43,616 bases of DNA. Origin: Stenomitos rutilans HA7619-LM2 (GTDB lineage: Bacteria; Cyanobacteriota; Cyanobacteriia; Leptolyngbyales; Leptolyngbyaceae). The stretch lies in NCBI GenBank assembly GCA_019358945.1, contig JAHHIE010000056.1, forward strand, positions 1 through 43,616. The letters run 5' to 3'. Numbering within the stretch: the stretch's first letter is position 1; every line of letters starts with the position of its first letter. The notes under the pieces were generated by a model that was given only the letters and a program-made list of their open reading frames with translations, made no database searches and was not told the DNA's origin. The position numbers and the translations under genes were made by a program. Shown here in pieces: positions 23,789-33,091 of the stretch.

Positions 23789-25150
23789 CTAACTAGCTTC
23801 AGAAACAAGCATCTTCCACCGCTTCGACATGTAATAGCTATAAATCAATAATGTTATCAAAACAGTAATTGCAGTAGCCAAGCTAACACCAGCAGGGCCA
23901 ATCCAACGACCTAAAAGGATGGAAGCGGCGAGATTGAAAATACTTGAAGGTGGGCCAATAAAGGCTTGTATCTTAATTTCTCCTATCCCATTCATAAAAA
24001 TATTAAAGCTACTCATAATTCCATATAGGACTGTTGTCGTAGACATACTGATGAGTAAGTCCAGTTCAGGTGATATTTCTTTGGTAGTCAGAAACCTGAT
24101 GAACTGTTGACCAAAAATAACCATAAATAGGCTAGTTGTAATGCTCCAGGCTAAACCAAGCAAAACAGAATGCTTAAACGTTTTCGTCACCCATTTGAAC
24201 TCTCGCCTGGAAAATGCCTCTGTATAGGCTGACCAAAATGGAAAGACTAGCGTTCCCTGAATCGTACTAATAAGACTAAAGAGCTTCAGTGCAACGCCAT
24301 ATCTGGCAACATCAACAGCACCAAAAAGCTGCGCTACAACCAATAAATCTGTTTGTAGCAAGATGATGACTGTAATTTGACCCAACCAGAATTGAAACCC
24401 AACCTTTAATAAAGACCATGCCTGATCCCATTTGAAGTGGGTAAAACTTGGTCTCAACCACGGACGACTCCAGAAATATAAATGTATTCCAGCCGCCACA
24501 TTACCCAGCAGCGGTGTAGCAAAAACAGCAAGTGCTAAAGTCGGCAGATTAGCGTGCTGGCTCACAGCAGTAATTAAAGCAATCAGAGACGCGATCGTTG
24601 ATAGAGCTGCCCAAATATTAGATAAGTATCCTTCCTGATAGGCCGAATAAATATCTAAAGGGGCTGCCAATATCAGTTGAGCTAGAAAGATTGCCGCAAC
24701 CACCACCATTGCAGAACTAGCGTCTTCTTTAGCAAGAGGAGAAGAAACGTTAAAGACCTTTGACCAATCAATTTGAGGATGAAGAAACCAAAAGAGCAGT
24801 CCTACAAGTGCAACAATGACAAGGATGAGACCAAAGACGCTTGAAACTGCTGTTTTTGCCTTCTCCCTGTCGCCCTGCCCGTGAGCAGTTGCTAAGATAT
24901 TTCTCAAACTGTTTGCTAAACCAAAATCTGCCAGAATCACCCAGGCTAAAAAGCTGTTTAGGATTAGCCACATGCCATATCTTTCTGCTCCCAGATATTT
25001 AGAAGTTAAGGGTACTGAAATGAGGGCGATCGCCATTCTTAGCCCTCTAATCAATAGCCCGGATGTTCCGGTTAGCCCTGCTTTCATTAAACGGCTTTGC
25101 CCACGATTAGAAGGCTTGAGTTTTAGAAAAATTTTCTTGAGAGGCATCAT
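23789..25150 (-). CDS. Polysaccharide flippase, Wzx-like (MATE/MVF superfamily)
   Basis: The 453-residue protein is hydrophobic throughout, with about 12-14 membrane segments. It begins with a basic tail (MPLKKIFLKLKPSNRGQSRL) followed by LTGTSGLLIRGLRMAIALIS and VPLTSKYLGAERYGMWLILN. The R-G-x-x-x-x-(I/L) ... Y-L-G-x-E-x-Y-G-x-W pattern is characteristic of O-antigen/polysaccharide repeat-unit translocases. It would flip lipid-linked repeat units made by the neighbouring glycosyltransferases across the inner membrane. It is the first gene of the minus-strand cluster and has no strong ribosome site. Its composition is AT-rich. No polymerase (Wzy) is found next to it in the window. Confidence 0.88.
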   Translation of the reverse strand: MMPLKKIFLKLKPSNRGQSRLMKAGLTGTSGLLIRGLRMAIALISVPLTSKYLGAERYGMWLILNSFLAWVILADFGLANSLRNILATAHGQGDREKAKTAVSSVFGLILVIVALVGLLFWFLHPQIDWSKVFNVSSPLAKEDASSAMVVVAAIFLAQLILAAPLDIYSAYQEGYLSNIWAALSTIASLIALITAVSQHANLPTLALAVFATPLLGNVAAGIHLYFWSRPWLRPSFTHFKWDQAWSLLKVGFQFWLGQITVIILLQTDLLVVAQLFGAVDVARYGVALKLFSLISTIQGTLVFPFWSAYTEAFSRREFKWVTKTFKHSVLLGLAWSITTSLFMVIFGQQFIRFLTTKEISPELDLLISMSTTTVLYGIMSSFNIFMNGIGEIKIQAFIGPPSSIFNLAASILLGRWIGPAGVSLATAITVLITLLIYSYYMSKRWKMLVSEAS

Positions 25151-26276
25151 AGTTAAGACTTAAAATTCCTGAACTGGCTAGCTAAAAGCTCCAAGCTGAT
25201 GGTCAGACTACAACTTCAGATGAATGGTACTGACTTAACGATCTGAACCGACCCTAGCCCCAATTCATAGCCCTTTGGGAAGCAAGCTACAAGAAAAGGA
25301 GAACCGAACCATAAAGTTCTTCAGAACTTGGGACTTAAAGCCCTAAAGCCTTTCAGGTATACAAGAAAGGGTATACAAGAAAAGGTGGCTGGTTTTTGTT
25401 TATTTCAGTGCCGTTTGACTCCAGATGTCTCTTGTTTGTGCTGGCAACTGAATCCTGTATAGAGAAACAAATTGCAGCTAGAATAAATGTTAGAAAAAAT
25501 GTCTCTTTTTTAAGACCTTAAGGTGCTTATAGCGTATTGAAGTTTTTCTATAAAGAAGTGATTTTGAACAATACGCCGTTTCCATTTCGTTGTACAAAGT
25601 TTCTTCAAACGATCAGGAAAATCACTAGAGCAATTTGGTGACTTGCTCAAATTGTGCTGTCTAGCTACAACGTTGTAGTTTTTTATCGAGGCAAGTGGGG
25701 CAGTGGGTTTGTCGATGGGCCGCTGGTTGGTAAGTAATACCAGTTTTGAGTTTTGAGTAGCGCTGTGCGCCGACAAGCTAGAGAGTTTTGAGTGACCAAA
25801 CCTGCGTAGCATCGCTGGTTGGAGTACATCATCTGTAGTTCACTTAAAGGGAAATGGTCTAACTGAGCGTAATAAAACTGGGCGTGCTAGATAGGCTGAA
25901 AGCTAACCGCTAACGCTCTAGCTTGGTAAGTTTTTGATTTTTTGTCCGGATTTAGTTGAACAGCGTTGAAACGTGAATGGATGAGAACATGGCTGAGCTT
26001 GCGATCGCTAAGCTAGCCAACAAATGGGCCGAAATACCTGCTGCTGCTGTGATGATTTACTGAGATGGAACCATGAGTCTTATGTAAAACAAGTGCATGT
26101 TTCCGGTTGTAAAGCGTTTTGTGAGTAGATCGTTTTACGGGGCTACAAACGTTAGCCAAGCTGCTAGAAAAGACTTGATTTTGTTGAAACATCTCAATCA
26201 TTCGCCCGTCAAGTTGAATGCCGCCCCAACTGGTTTACTACTTTCTGGCTGTTCTACATTTCTGGGAGTGTACGAC
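25151..26276. other. Long non-coding region between the divergent arms of the polysaccharide locus
   Basis: I see no gene in this 1.1-kb stretch. It contains a palindrome AAGTTCT-TC-AGAACTT (25314-25329), a 14-bp tandem repeat starting GGTATACAAGAAA (25356-25369 and 25370-25383), and GTTTTGA heptamers at 25744-25758 and near 25786. The 100-residue minus frame at 25510-25812 is composed partly of repeat sequence and is not credible. Promoters for both arms should be here. Confidence 0.6.
25314..25383. promoter_or_regulatory. Palindrome and 14-bp tandem repeat upstream of the flippase operon
   Basis: A dyad with 7-bp perfect arms around TC (25314-25329) is followed after 26 bp by two adjacent copies of a 14-bp unit that differ only in the last base. 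They lie 164-233 bp upstream of the flippase start. A regulatory role is inferred from position and symmetry only. Confidence 0.35.
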
Positions 26277-27767
26277 GTGATTTCGACCCACATTCGCTTA
26301 ACGCCGTTGACCACTCGGTTTGCGCTGCTGGCATGCGTGCTTGCTGCGAGTCCGGCTTATAGCGCGACGCAAGGGTTGCCTGTCCAGTCGCCGTCTCAGG
26401 GAGGAGTCCCCAATTTCACTAGCCCGGCTCCGTTTGAAGAAAGTTCTTACACCCTGGGTGCGGGCGATCGCATCCAAATCGATATCTTTGATGTACCCGA
26501 ATATAGCGGTGAGAATGGCAAACGGCAAGTGCTGGTCGATGGCACGATCAACCTACCCCTTTTAGGAACTGTCTCAGTGCGGGGGATGAGCATCAAGCAA
26601 ACTGAAACCGAGCTTTCCAAGCGGTATGCCCGATTTTTCAAGCGGCCTTTTGTCACGGTTAGTTTGCTCGCTCCCCGTCCGCTCACCATTGGTGTGTTAG
26701 GCGAAGTCAGCCGTCCCGGTACGTATACCCTACCGCTAGCGAGTCAAGATGGTGGCACTCAGTTTCCTACATTGACCAAAGCGCTGCAAACAGCGGGTGG
26801 CATTACCCAGGCAGCGGATGTGCGTCAGGTGCAAATTCGCCGTCCGCAGCGGATCGGGTCGCCGCAAATCATTACCGTTGACCTGTGGAGCTATGTACAA
26901 AATGGCAGCTTGCAACAGGATGTGACGCTGCGAGATGGAGACTCCATTGCGGTTGTCGCTGCTGCTACCCCCAATCCAGCCGAGTCGTTGCAGTTGGCGG
27001 ATACCACCTTTGCGGGTGAAAAAGGCAGACCTGTGAATGTGGCGATCGTCGGTGAGGTGTTTCGTCCGGGTTCTTACCAGGTGACGGGCACCAACCCGCG
27101 TACTGGAGCGGCTGGGGCACCAGGCTCTACACCCAATACTACGAATACCGTTGATAAGCCACCTACCATTACGCAGGCGATTCAGATTGCTGGCGGCATC
27201 AAGCCCTTAGCCGATATTCGACGGATTCAAATTCGTCGCCCTACGCGATCGGGAGCCGAACAAACGATCGACATCAATCTGTTGCAGCTTGTTCAAACAG
27301 GCGATCTAAAACAGGACATAATCTTGCAATCTGGTGACACGATTACCATTCCAACGGCCACCAACCTTACGCCAGCAGAAGCCGCTCAGATTGCCAGCGC
27401 CAGTTTTTCACCCGATACGATTCGCGTCAATGTGGTAGGTGAAGTGCGTCAACCCGGTGTGGTGCAGGTACCGCCCAACACCCCTATGAACCAGGCATTG
27501 CTAGCAGCCGGAGGGTTTGATAATCGACGAGCACGCAAGAGCAGGGTGGAACTCATTCGTTTGAATCCTGATGGGACTGTGGTGCGACGCGATATTGCAG
27601 TTGATTTTGCACAAGGCATTAATGATCAAACCAACCCCGCGATGCGCAACAACGACATCATCGTGGTAAACCGATCGGGCTTAACCAGCGTCACCGACAC
27701 ACTCGGCACTATCCTCAGCCCCCTATTTTCAGTCTCCAGTTTCTTGAGGATTTTTGGTGTGCCTTAG
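26277..27767 (+). CDS. Wza-like polysaccharide export protein with SLBB domains
   Basis: The start is taken at GTG 26277, eight bases after a GGGAG ribosome site, giving 496 residues. A signal peptide follows (VISTHIRLTPLTTRFALLAC, cleavage near PAYSA). The frame stays open upstream to ATG 26097, but that stretch is not signal-like. The Poly_export domain (YTLGAGDRIQIDIFDVPEYS, GTINLPLLGTVSVRGMS) precedes three SLBB repeats marked by IGVLGEVSRPGTY, VAIVGEVFRPGSY and VNVVGEVRQPGVV. It forms the outer-membrane/periplasmic conduit for extracellular or capsular polysaccharide. The lipobox cysteine of E. coli Wza is not seen at this start. The next gene is its partner kinase, 111 bp downstream. 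Confidence 0.9.
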   Translation: MISTHIRLTPLTTRFALLACVLAASPAYSATQGLPVQSPSQGGVPNFTSPAPFEESSYTLGAGDRIQIDIFDVPEYSGENGKRQVLVDGTINLPLLGTVSVRGMSIKQTETELSKRYARFFKRPFVTVSLLAPRPLTIGVLGEVSRPGTYTLPLASQDGGTQFPTLTKALQTAGGITQAADVRQVQIRRPQRIGSPQIITVDLWSYVQNGSLQQDVTLRDGDSIAVVAAATPNPAESLQLADTTFAGEKGRPVNVAIVGEVFRPGSYQVTGTNPRTGAAGAPGSTPNTTNTVDKPPTITQAIQIAGGIKPLADIRRIQIRRPTRSGAEQTIDINLLQLVQTGDLKQDIILQSGDTITIPTATNLTPAEAAQIASASFSPDTIRVNVVGEVRQPGVVQVPPNTPMNQALLAAGGFDNRRARKSRVELIRLNPDGTVVRRDIAVDFAQGINDQTNPAMRNNDIIVVNRSGLTSVTDTLGTILSPLFSVSSFLRIFGVP

Positions 27768-27878
27768 TGTCATTCGCTGCCGCACCGCTAGCGCCCTGTT
27801 GATCTACGTGAACGCTGGCAGTTTCATCCACCGTCGATCGCTGCCCATGACGTAACGCAAGAATGCATACCGTGCCCT

Positions 27879-30215
27879 ATGACACCTAACCCCTTTCACC
27901 CGTCTGCCCTCTCTACCAATGGTTCACTGAAGCCGTCTGCTGCCTTTGCGCCCCAAAGCTTAGAGACTGATGAAGCCACCTTTGACCTCAACCAACCGTT
28001 GAGTATTGTGCGTCGTCGGCTGGGGGTTGTGTTGGGAGTGGCGATCGCGATCGCGACTATCTCCATTCCACTTTCCATCTGGGCTGCCAACCGAAAGCCG
28101 CCTCAGTATGCCGGGTCGTTTCAGCTTTTGGTCGAACCTGTCACCGCTGAAGAACAATTTAAGCGTCTGTTGCTCAACTCAGAGCAAAGTCCGGGCGAAT
28201 CGCTGCAAACGGCTCCAACGGCGCTCGATTACCCCACGCAGATTCAGGTGCTGCAAAGCTCTAAGCTGCTGGAGCCGATTGTCAAAGAGGCGCAAACTAA
28301 ATTTCCAGACATGACCTATGGTCGCGTGTCAAATAGCTTGACGATTGTTCGCGTACTGCCCAAAAATGCCAAAAAAGGGGATGAAGGCACCAAAATTCTG
28401 CAAATCACCTATCAAGATCCCGACCCAGCCGTCGCTGAGTACATGCTGAAGCTACTTTCGACGGGCTATTTGAACTACAGCCGTGACCAGCGGCAGACCA
28501 ATATTGGGCAGGGCGTGAAATTTATCAACGAACAGTTGCCCAAACTACGGCAGCGGGTGAATACCCTGCAACAGCAGTTGCAAGATTTTCGACAACGGTA
28601 TGTGATTGTCAACCCCGATACGCAAGGTCAACAGGCCGTCGGGCAATCGGGTAATCTAGAGCAGCAGCAGATGGATACAGCGGCGAAGCTGGCAGAAAGC
28701 CGCTCTAGATTAAGTTCACTGTCACGCAATGTCAATAATGCCGATGTAGCCTCAGCGCTGGCCGAAGCGCCTCAATATCAAGCGCTCTTGGGTAAATATC
28801 AAGAAGTGACGAGCCAAATTGCGTTGGAAACGGCTCGATCGCGCGAAACCAATCCCACCCTCCAGGCACTGCGCGATCGCCAGCAAAACCTGAAGCGCCT
28901 GCTCGAACAAGAATCTCAACGGGTGCTGGGTAAAGTGAATGATGAACTGGCCCTTCTGCAAGCACGCAATCAGGCGATCAGCCGCTCTAAGAACGAAGTG
29001 GATGCCCGCATTCGTCAATACCCGGCACTGGCCCGTCAATTTACCGACATTGAACGCGAACTGACCGTTGCCACGAATAGCTTAAATGAATTTCTGGCAA
29101 AACAAGAAGCTCTACAAATTGATGCGGCGCAAAAAGACGTGCCCTGGGAACTGCTATCTCCTCCGGCACTAGATAGAGACGAAACAGGTGAACCGCTCAA
29201 CGTGGCTTCCAGTGCACTGTTGAACTACATCGGTCTATCCATCTTTTTGAGTCTGGCCCTGGGGATCATCGCTGGCTTCCTGGCCGATACCAGCAGCAAT
29301 GCCTATCACACTGCTAAAGACATTCGGCAGGCAACCAGATTGCCTATTCTGGGGGTTATTCCCCTAGACCCCGATCGCTCCACGCCTCAGCCAGCCTGGT
29401 ACACAAAACTACCCTTACTGAAACGCAAACACCGTCATCCAACCCGCGAAGTAACACCCGTGATTGCCGATCCATCCACGCTAGACTTGCCAGAAATTCG
29501 AGCGATGTTTAGCGCTGATAGGCAACCTGCATCCAGCCTTGCCGCCTCACCGTTTGTAGAAGCGTTTCGATCGCTCTACAAAAACATCTGCTTGCAGCGT
29601 CCCGATGCCTCGGTGCGATCACTCACCATCAGTTCGCCCGAACCTGGCGATGGCAAAACGACGATCGCGGTCAACCTGGCACTGGCTGCTGCCGCAATGG
29701 GTCAACGAGTGCTTCTAGTCGATGCCGATTTGCGCCACCCTCAAGTGCATCACCAAATGGACTTGCCCAATCATTTGGGGCTGAGTGAAATTATGACCAC
29801 CAACACCAATGTGAGGGCGGCGCTCCAGCAATCCCCTCTGCGTGACAACCTGATGGTACTGACAGCAGGGCAAACGGTGGTTGACCCAACAGAGACGCTC
29901 ACATCGGGCAAAATGCGTCTGTTAATGGAGCGCTTTCGGATGGTGTTTGACCTGGTGATTTATGACACGCCCCCGCTGGTTGGGCTAGCCGATAGCAGCC
30001 TGATTGCCTCTCAAACCGATGGCTTAACGCTCGTCGTGCGGCTGGGCAAAACCAAGCGCCCCACCCTAAATCAGGCTCTAGAAGAATTGAAAATTTCTTC
30101 AACAGTGGTCTTGGGCATGGTGGCAAATGGCGGTAAAGAGGCGCTGGTTCCCTATGCTTATCACTATCAGGCCAAGGAAGCCTCGCAGAATGGTGCTGCC
30201 CCGGTTGAAGTGTAA
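27879..30215 (+). CDS. Wzc-like polysaccharide co-polymerase and tyrosine autokinase
   Basis: The 778-residue protein has two membrane helices (about residues 50-70 and 446-470) flanking a long periplasmic coiled-coil region. The GNVR-type end reads ALARQFTDIERELTVATNSL. The cytoplasmic bacterial tyrosine-kinase domain has Walker A SPEPGDGKTTIAVN (about 587-600), Walker A' RVLLVDADLRHP and Walker B LVIYDTPPLVGLADS. The C-terminal tail holds three tyrosines (VPYAYHYQAK), fewer than in E. coli Wzc. It controls polymer chain length and export together with the Wza-like protein. All nucleotide-site residues are present, so it should be active. No cognate low-molecular-weight phosphatase gene is in the window. 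Confidence 0.92.
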   Translation: MTPNPFHPSALSTNGSLKPSAAFAPQSLETDEATFDLNQPLSIVRRRLGVVLGVAIAIATISIPLSIWAANRKPPQYAGSFQLLVEPVTAEEQFKRLLLNSEQSPGESLQTAPTALDYPTQIQVLQSSKLLEPIVKEAQTKFPDMTYGRVSNSLTIVRVLPKNAKKGDEGTKILQITYQDPDPAVAEYMLKLLSTGYLNYSRDQRQTNIGQGVKFINEQLPKLRQRVNTLQQQLQDFRQRYVIVNPDTQGQQAVGQSGNLEQQQMDTAAKLAESRSRLSSLSRNVNNADVASALAEAPQYQALLGKYQEVTSQIALETARSRETNPTLQALRDRQQNLKRLLEQESQRVLGKVNDELALLQARNQAISRSKNEVDARIRQYPALARQFTDIERELTVATNSLNEFLAKQEALQIDAAQKDVPWELLSPPALDRDETGEPLNVASSALLNYIGLSIFLSLALGIIAGFLADTSSNAYHTAKDIRQATRLPILGVIPLDPDRSTPQPAWYTKLPLLKRKHRHPTREVTPVIADPSTLDLPEIRAMFSADRQPASSLAASPFVEAFRSLYKNICLQRPDASVRSLTISSPEPGDGKTTIAVNLALAAAAMGQRVLLVDADLRHPQVHHQMDLPNHLGLSEIMTTNTNVRAALQQSPLRDNLMVLTAGQTVVDPTETLTSGKMRLLMERFRMVFDLVIYDTPPLVGLADSSLIASQTDGLTLVVRLGKTKRPTLNQALEELKISSTVVLGMVANGGKEALVPYAYHYQAKEASQNGAAPVEV

Positions 30216-30297
30216 CCTCGGCTTAAGTTGCTCCTGTTGGAATGCCCCTTGGGTTGAAAGACCCCTTTAGTTAAAACGCCCTTTGGTAGAAATAACA

Positions 30298-32034
30298 ATG
30301 TCGGCCTCCCAAGCTATATCGGCTCCAACCACCGCTGATCTGTTTGCACTGTCTTTACTGGATCTGCCTTTACGGGATCTACAAGACAGGTTGCCTCAAC
30401 CCTCGCAGAAAGCCGTCTCGTTGGATTGGGGCGATGCGACCATTGCTCCCCCGATCGCTCCCCCTAAACTGCCCAGCTTTCTCAACCGCCGGACAGGCGC
30501 ATTAGCTGGAGCCGCGATCGCGACGGTTGCTGGTACCAGCCTGATTCACCTGGCTGACCAACCCAACACCTACGAAGGAAAATTTCAGCTACGGGTTGAA
30601 CCGACTGGTAACCCAACCGCATCTGCGGCTCCAACGGCTGCTAATCAGGCAGCACTAGCGTCACCCAGCCTTGATTACGCCAGCCAGGTACAGGTGCTAT
30701 GGAGTCCCAAGCTGCTTTCGCCCGTCGTGCAGCAACTCCAGACCCGGTACGCCGACCTGACCTACGAAACCCTCTCGCAGAAGTTAGAGATTGCGCACCG
30801 TGATGGCGAACCGACGCTAGAGATTACCTATCAGGATGCAGACCCTCAAAAAGTGCAGGCAGTGCTGCAAAAGGTATCGCACGCCTATCTGCAATACAGC
30901 CAGGAATGCCGCACCAGTCTCTGCCGTGAACTTACCTTTGTGGAGCGACGGTTGCCCCATCTGCAAGAGCAGGTGACGATCGCCCAACAAACGCTGCACC
31001 AGTTTCAACAGCAACACGACCTCACAGAACCCGCCGTACTGGGGCAGCAGTTAGCGCAACGCAGTGATGTGATCACCCAACAGCGGCACGATCTCCAAAG
31101 GCGTTTGACAGAAGCACGCACGCAGCTTGCCATTTTAGAAAAGCGGGCTGCCGAATACGTTGGTCAGCCGCAAACGGGCGTGATGGAGCAGGCGCTACAG
31201 CAGAACGATCGCTATCAGACGTTGTTGGCTCAATTTCGGACGATCGCAAACCAGATTACGGTTGAATTGGCCCGTCCGCAGCCCAACGCCATGCCGCTAC
31301 AAAGTCTGAAGCAGCGTTATCAGCAGGTAGCAGGGCAGATGACCGAAGCGGTACAGCAACCTATCATCGCCCGTCGCACGCAGGCGATCGCCGACTTCCA
31401 GGCTAACAAGACAACCGACTACACACAGGTCACGCAGCAGCAAACGCTTTTAGAATGGGCAACGGCTGCCAACCAGGTACAGATGTTGGAGGTGAGTCAG
31501 CAGGCGATCGAACAAACGGAGGCGCAAATCACCCAGCAGATCAAGCAGTGGGCGGCACTGTCACGACAATATGACGCACTTAATCTGGAGTTAAGGTTTG
31601 CCACAGATAATCTAAACCTGTACGTCGCCAAACGGGCCGAACTTCGACAAGTTGTGCCGCCAAAAACGGATTGGCAATTTGCCGAAGCTCCAGCCATTGA
31701 ACAGATTTCGCGCGGATTCTCGCTGTCCGATCCAGAGCACCGCCTGAGTTTGGGGCTGCTCCTATCATTCCTGCTGGTAGTATTCGTTATGTCCATCGCG
31801 GAACAGACTAAACCAAGGCAACGGCTTCGACGACAGCCCGCCATTCAGCCAGAATCCTGGCATCTGCACCCCTGGCAACCACCCCATGCCCCTACAAAGA
31901 TGGCGATCGTGTCAACCTTAACCCCTTCTGCGATCGCCCTGCCGCTCCAGTATCAGCAGACAACGCTGTTTCTGCTAACCGCCGTCTCCCGCCTTGAAGC
32001 CAGGGAACGAGTTGCCATGGTTAAGTCTCGGTAA
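30298..32034 (+). CDS. Wzz/Wzc-type chain-length protein lacking the kinase domain
   Basis: From ATG 30298 the protein is 578 residues. It follows the plan of the preceding kinase up to the second membrane helix: a helix at about 66-84, a long coiled-coil periplasmic region with LTFVERRLPHLQEQVTIAQQ, a GNVR-like ALSRQYDALNLELRFATDNL, and a second helix (LSLGLLLSFLLVVFVMSIAE) near residue 482. The two proteins also share F-Q-L-x-V-E-P and L-D-Y-x-(S/T)-Q-(I/V)-Q-V-L. After the second helix only about 75 residues remain, with no Walker motifs. It is therefore a paralogue that lost, or never had, the kinase. It lies 82 bp after the kinase gene and is probably co-transcribed. Confidence 0.85.
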   Translation: MSASQAISAPTTADLFALSLLDLPLRDLQDRLPQPSQKAVSLDWGDATIAPPIAPPKLPSFLNRRTGALAGAAIATVAGTSLIHLADQPNTYEGKFQLRVEPTGNPTASAAPTAANQAALASPSLDYASQVQVLWSPKLLSPVVQQLQTRYADLTYETLSQKLEIAHRDGEPTLEITYQDADPQKVQAVLQKVSHAYLQYSQECRTSLCRELTFVERRLPHLQEQVTIAQQTLHQFQQQHDLTEPAVLGQQLAQRSDVITQQRHDLQRRLTEARTQLAILEKRAAEYVGQPQTGVMEQALQQNDRYQTLLAQFRTIANQITVELARPQPNAMPLQSLKQRYQQVAGQMTEAVQQPIIARRTQAIADFQANKTTDYTQVTQQQTLLEWATAANQVQMLEVSQQAIEQTEAQITQQIKQWAALSRQYDALNLELRFATDNLNLYVAKRAELRQVVPPKTDWQFAEAPAIEQISRGFSLSDPEHRLSLGLLLSFLLVVFVMSIAEQTKPRQRLRRQPAIQPESWHLHPWQPPHAPTKMAIVSTLTPSAIALPLQYQQTTLFLLTAVSRLEARERVAMVKSR

Positions 32035-32107
32035 ACCCTTCTAAGCTGGAGAGACTATATTCATAGGACTGTCGCTTACCCAATCAACCACCGCTGTAAC
32101 ACGCCCT

Positions 32108-32932
32108 ATGCACAAACTGTTGACAGGCTCTCTGACGGTAGAACGACTGCGGCTAGCGATCGCCGATCTACCGCCAACCCTTCAGGGCGTGACACTGACC
32201 CAGTTTTCCGATTTTCACTTTGATGGCATTCGGCTTTCAGAGCGTATGCTGGCAGAGGCGATCGAGTCGAGCAATGCCCTGGAACCTGATTTAGTCGTGC
32301 TTACAGGTGATTTCGTCACGACCGATCCTGCCGCGATTCATCATTTAGTGCCCTGGCTGAAGGGATTGCAAAGTCGATCGGGCATTTACGCGGTGTTGGG
32401 CAACCACGATATTTGCTACCGACGATCGCGCCCCGAAGTCACCAAAGCCCTTACCAGCATCGGCATTCAGGTGTTGTGGAACGAGGTCGTGTATCCCTTT
32501 GGTGATGGACTGGCACTCGTTGGGCTAGCGGATTTCTGGTCAGCCTCGTTTAATCCCCTGCCCGTGATGGGCGCGATCGATCCCAATGTTCCTCGTATTG
32601 TCCTGGCCCATAATCCTGATACGGCAACTCGATTGCAAAACTGGCGGGTCGATTTGCAACTTTCTGGGCACACGCACGGCGGTCAGGTGGTCTTTCCAGG
32701 TGTGGGGAATGCTTCACAGCTTCTTTCTAAAACCTACCGGAAGCTGCCAAGACGTACCAGACGGTTCGTGCCCTGGATGAAAGAGTGCGATCGCGTCTCG
32801 AAACACTGGGAATGGGCACAGGGCTTACATACTGTTGGCAATAATCGCCTTTATGTCAACCGAGGCTTGGGCACATACCTCCCTGGTCGCTTGTTCTGCC
32901 CTCCCGAAGTAACTGTTATCACGCTTGTTTAG
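32108..32932 (+). CDS. Calcineurin-like metallophosphoesterase (YkuE/YaeI type)
   Basis: The 274-residue protein carries all metal-binding blocks of the family: D35 and H37 in SDFHFDG, D68 in TGDFVT, N99-H100-D101 in GNHD, H168 in LAHNPD, and H188/H190 in SGHTHGGQ. YkuE/YaeI-like enzymes hydrolyse phosphoesters, some of them lipid-linked; the substrate here is unknown. There is no N-terminal membrane anchor. It follows the polysaccharide genes by 73 bp on the same strand, so it may be part of that transcript, but a role in polysaccharide synthesis is speculation. The C-terminal VNRGLGTYLPGRLFCPPEV is typical of the subgroup. Confidence 0.9.
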   Translation: MHKLLTGSLTVERLRLAIADLPPTLQGVTLTQFSDFHFDGIRLSERMLAEAIESSNALEPDLVVLTGDFVTTDPAAIHHLVPWLKGLQSRSGIYAVLGNHDICYRRSRPEVTKALTSIGIQVLWNEVVYPFGDGLALVGLADFWSASFNPLPVMGAIDPNVPRIVLAHNPDTATRLQNWRVDLQLSGHTHGGQVVFPGVGNASQLLSKTYRKLPRRTRRFVPWMKECDRVSKHWEWAQGLHTVGNNRLYVNRGLGTYLPGRLFCPPEVTVITLV

Positions 32933-33091
32933 GAGCTATTAACGTTATTTAGCGGCGTGAAGACGTATCGAAAACAGGGTGCGTCTGCTACTTGCGCGTT
33001 TTATATTTCTCAGAGTAATTTAATGATACGCCGAGGTTCGCGTCGCGTCGCGATCGCTTGGTTGAAGGCGTGCGATTTACTCAGGGTCATC

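Noticed and set aside
25510-25812. Minus-strand 100-codon frame in the polysaccharide spacer
   Set aside because: Part of it is translated heptamer repeat DNA and it has no recognisable domain.
32957-33091. N-terminal extension of the first cysteine-bracketed protein from GTG 32957
   Set aside because: It would place 45 polar residues before a good signal peptide; ATG 33092 has a ribosome site.
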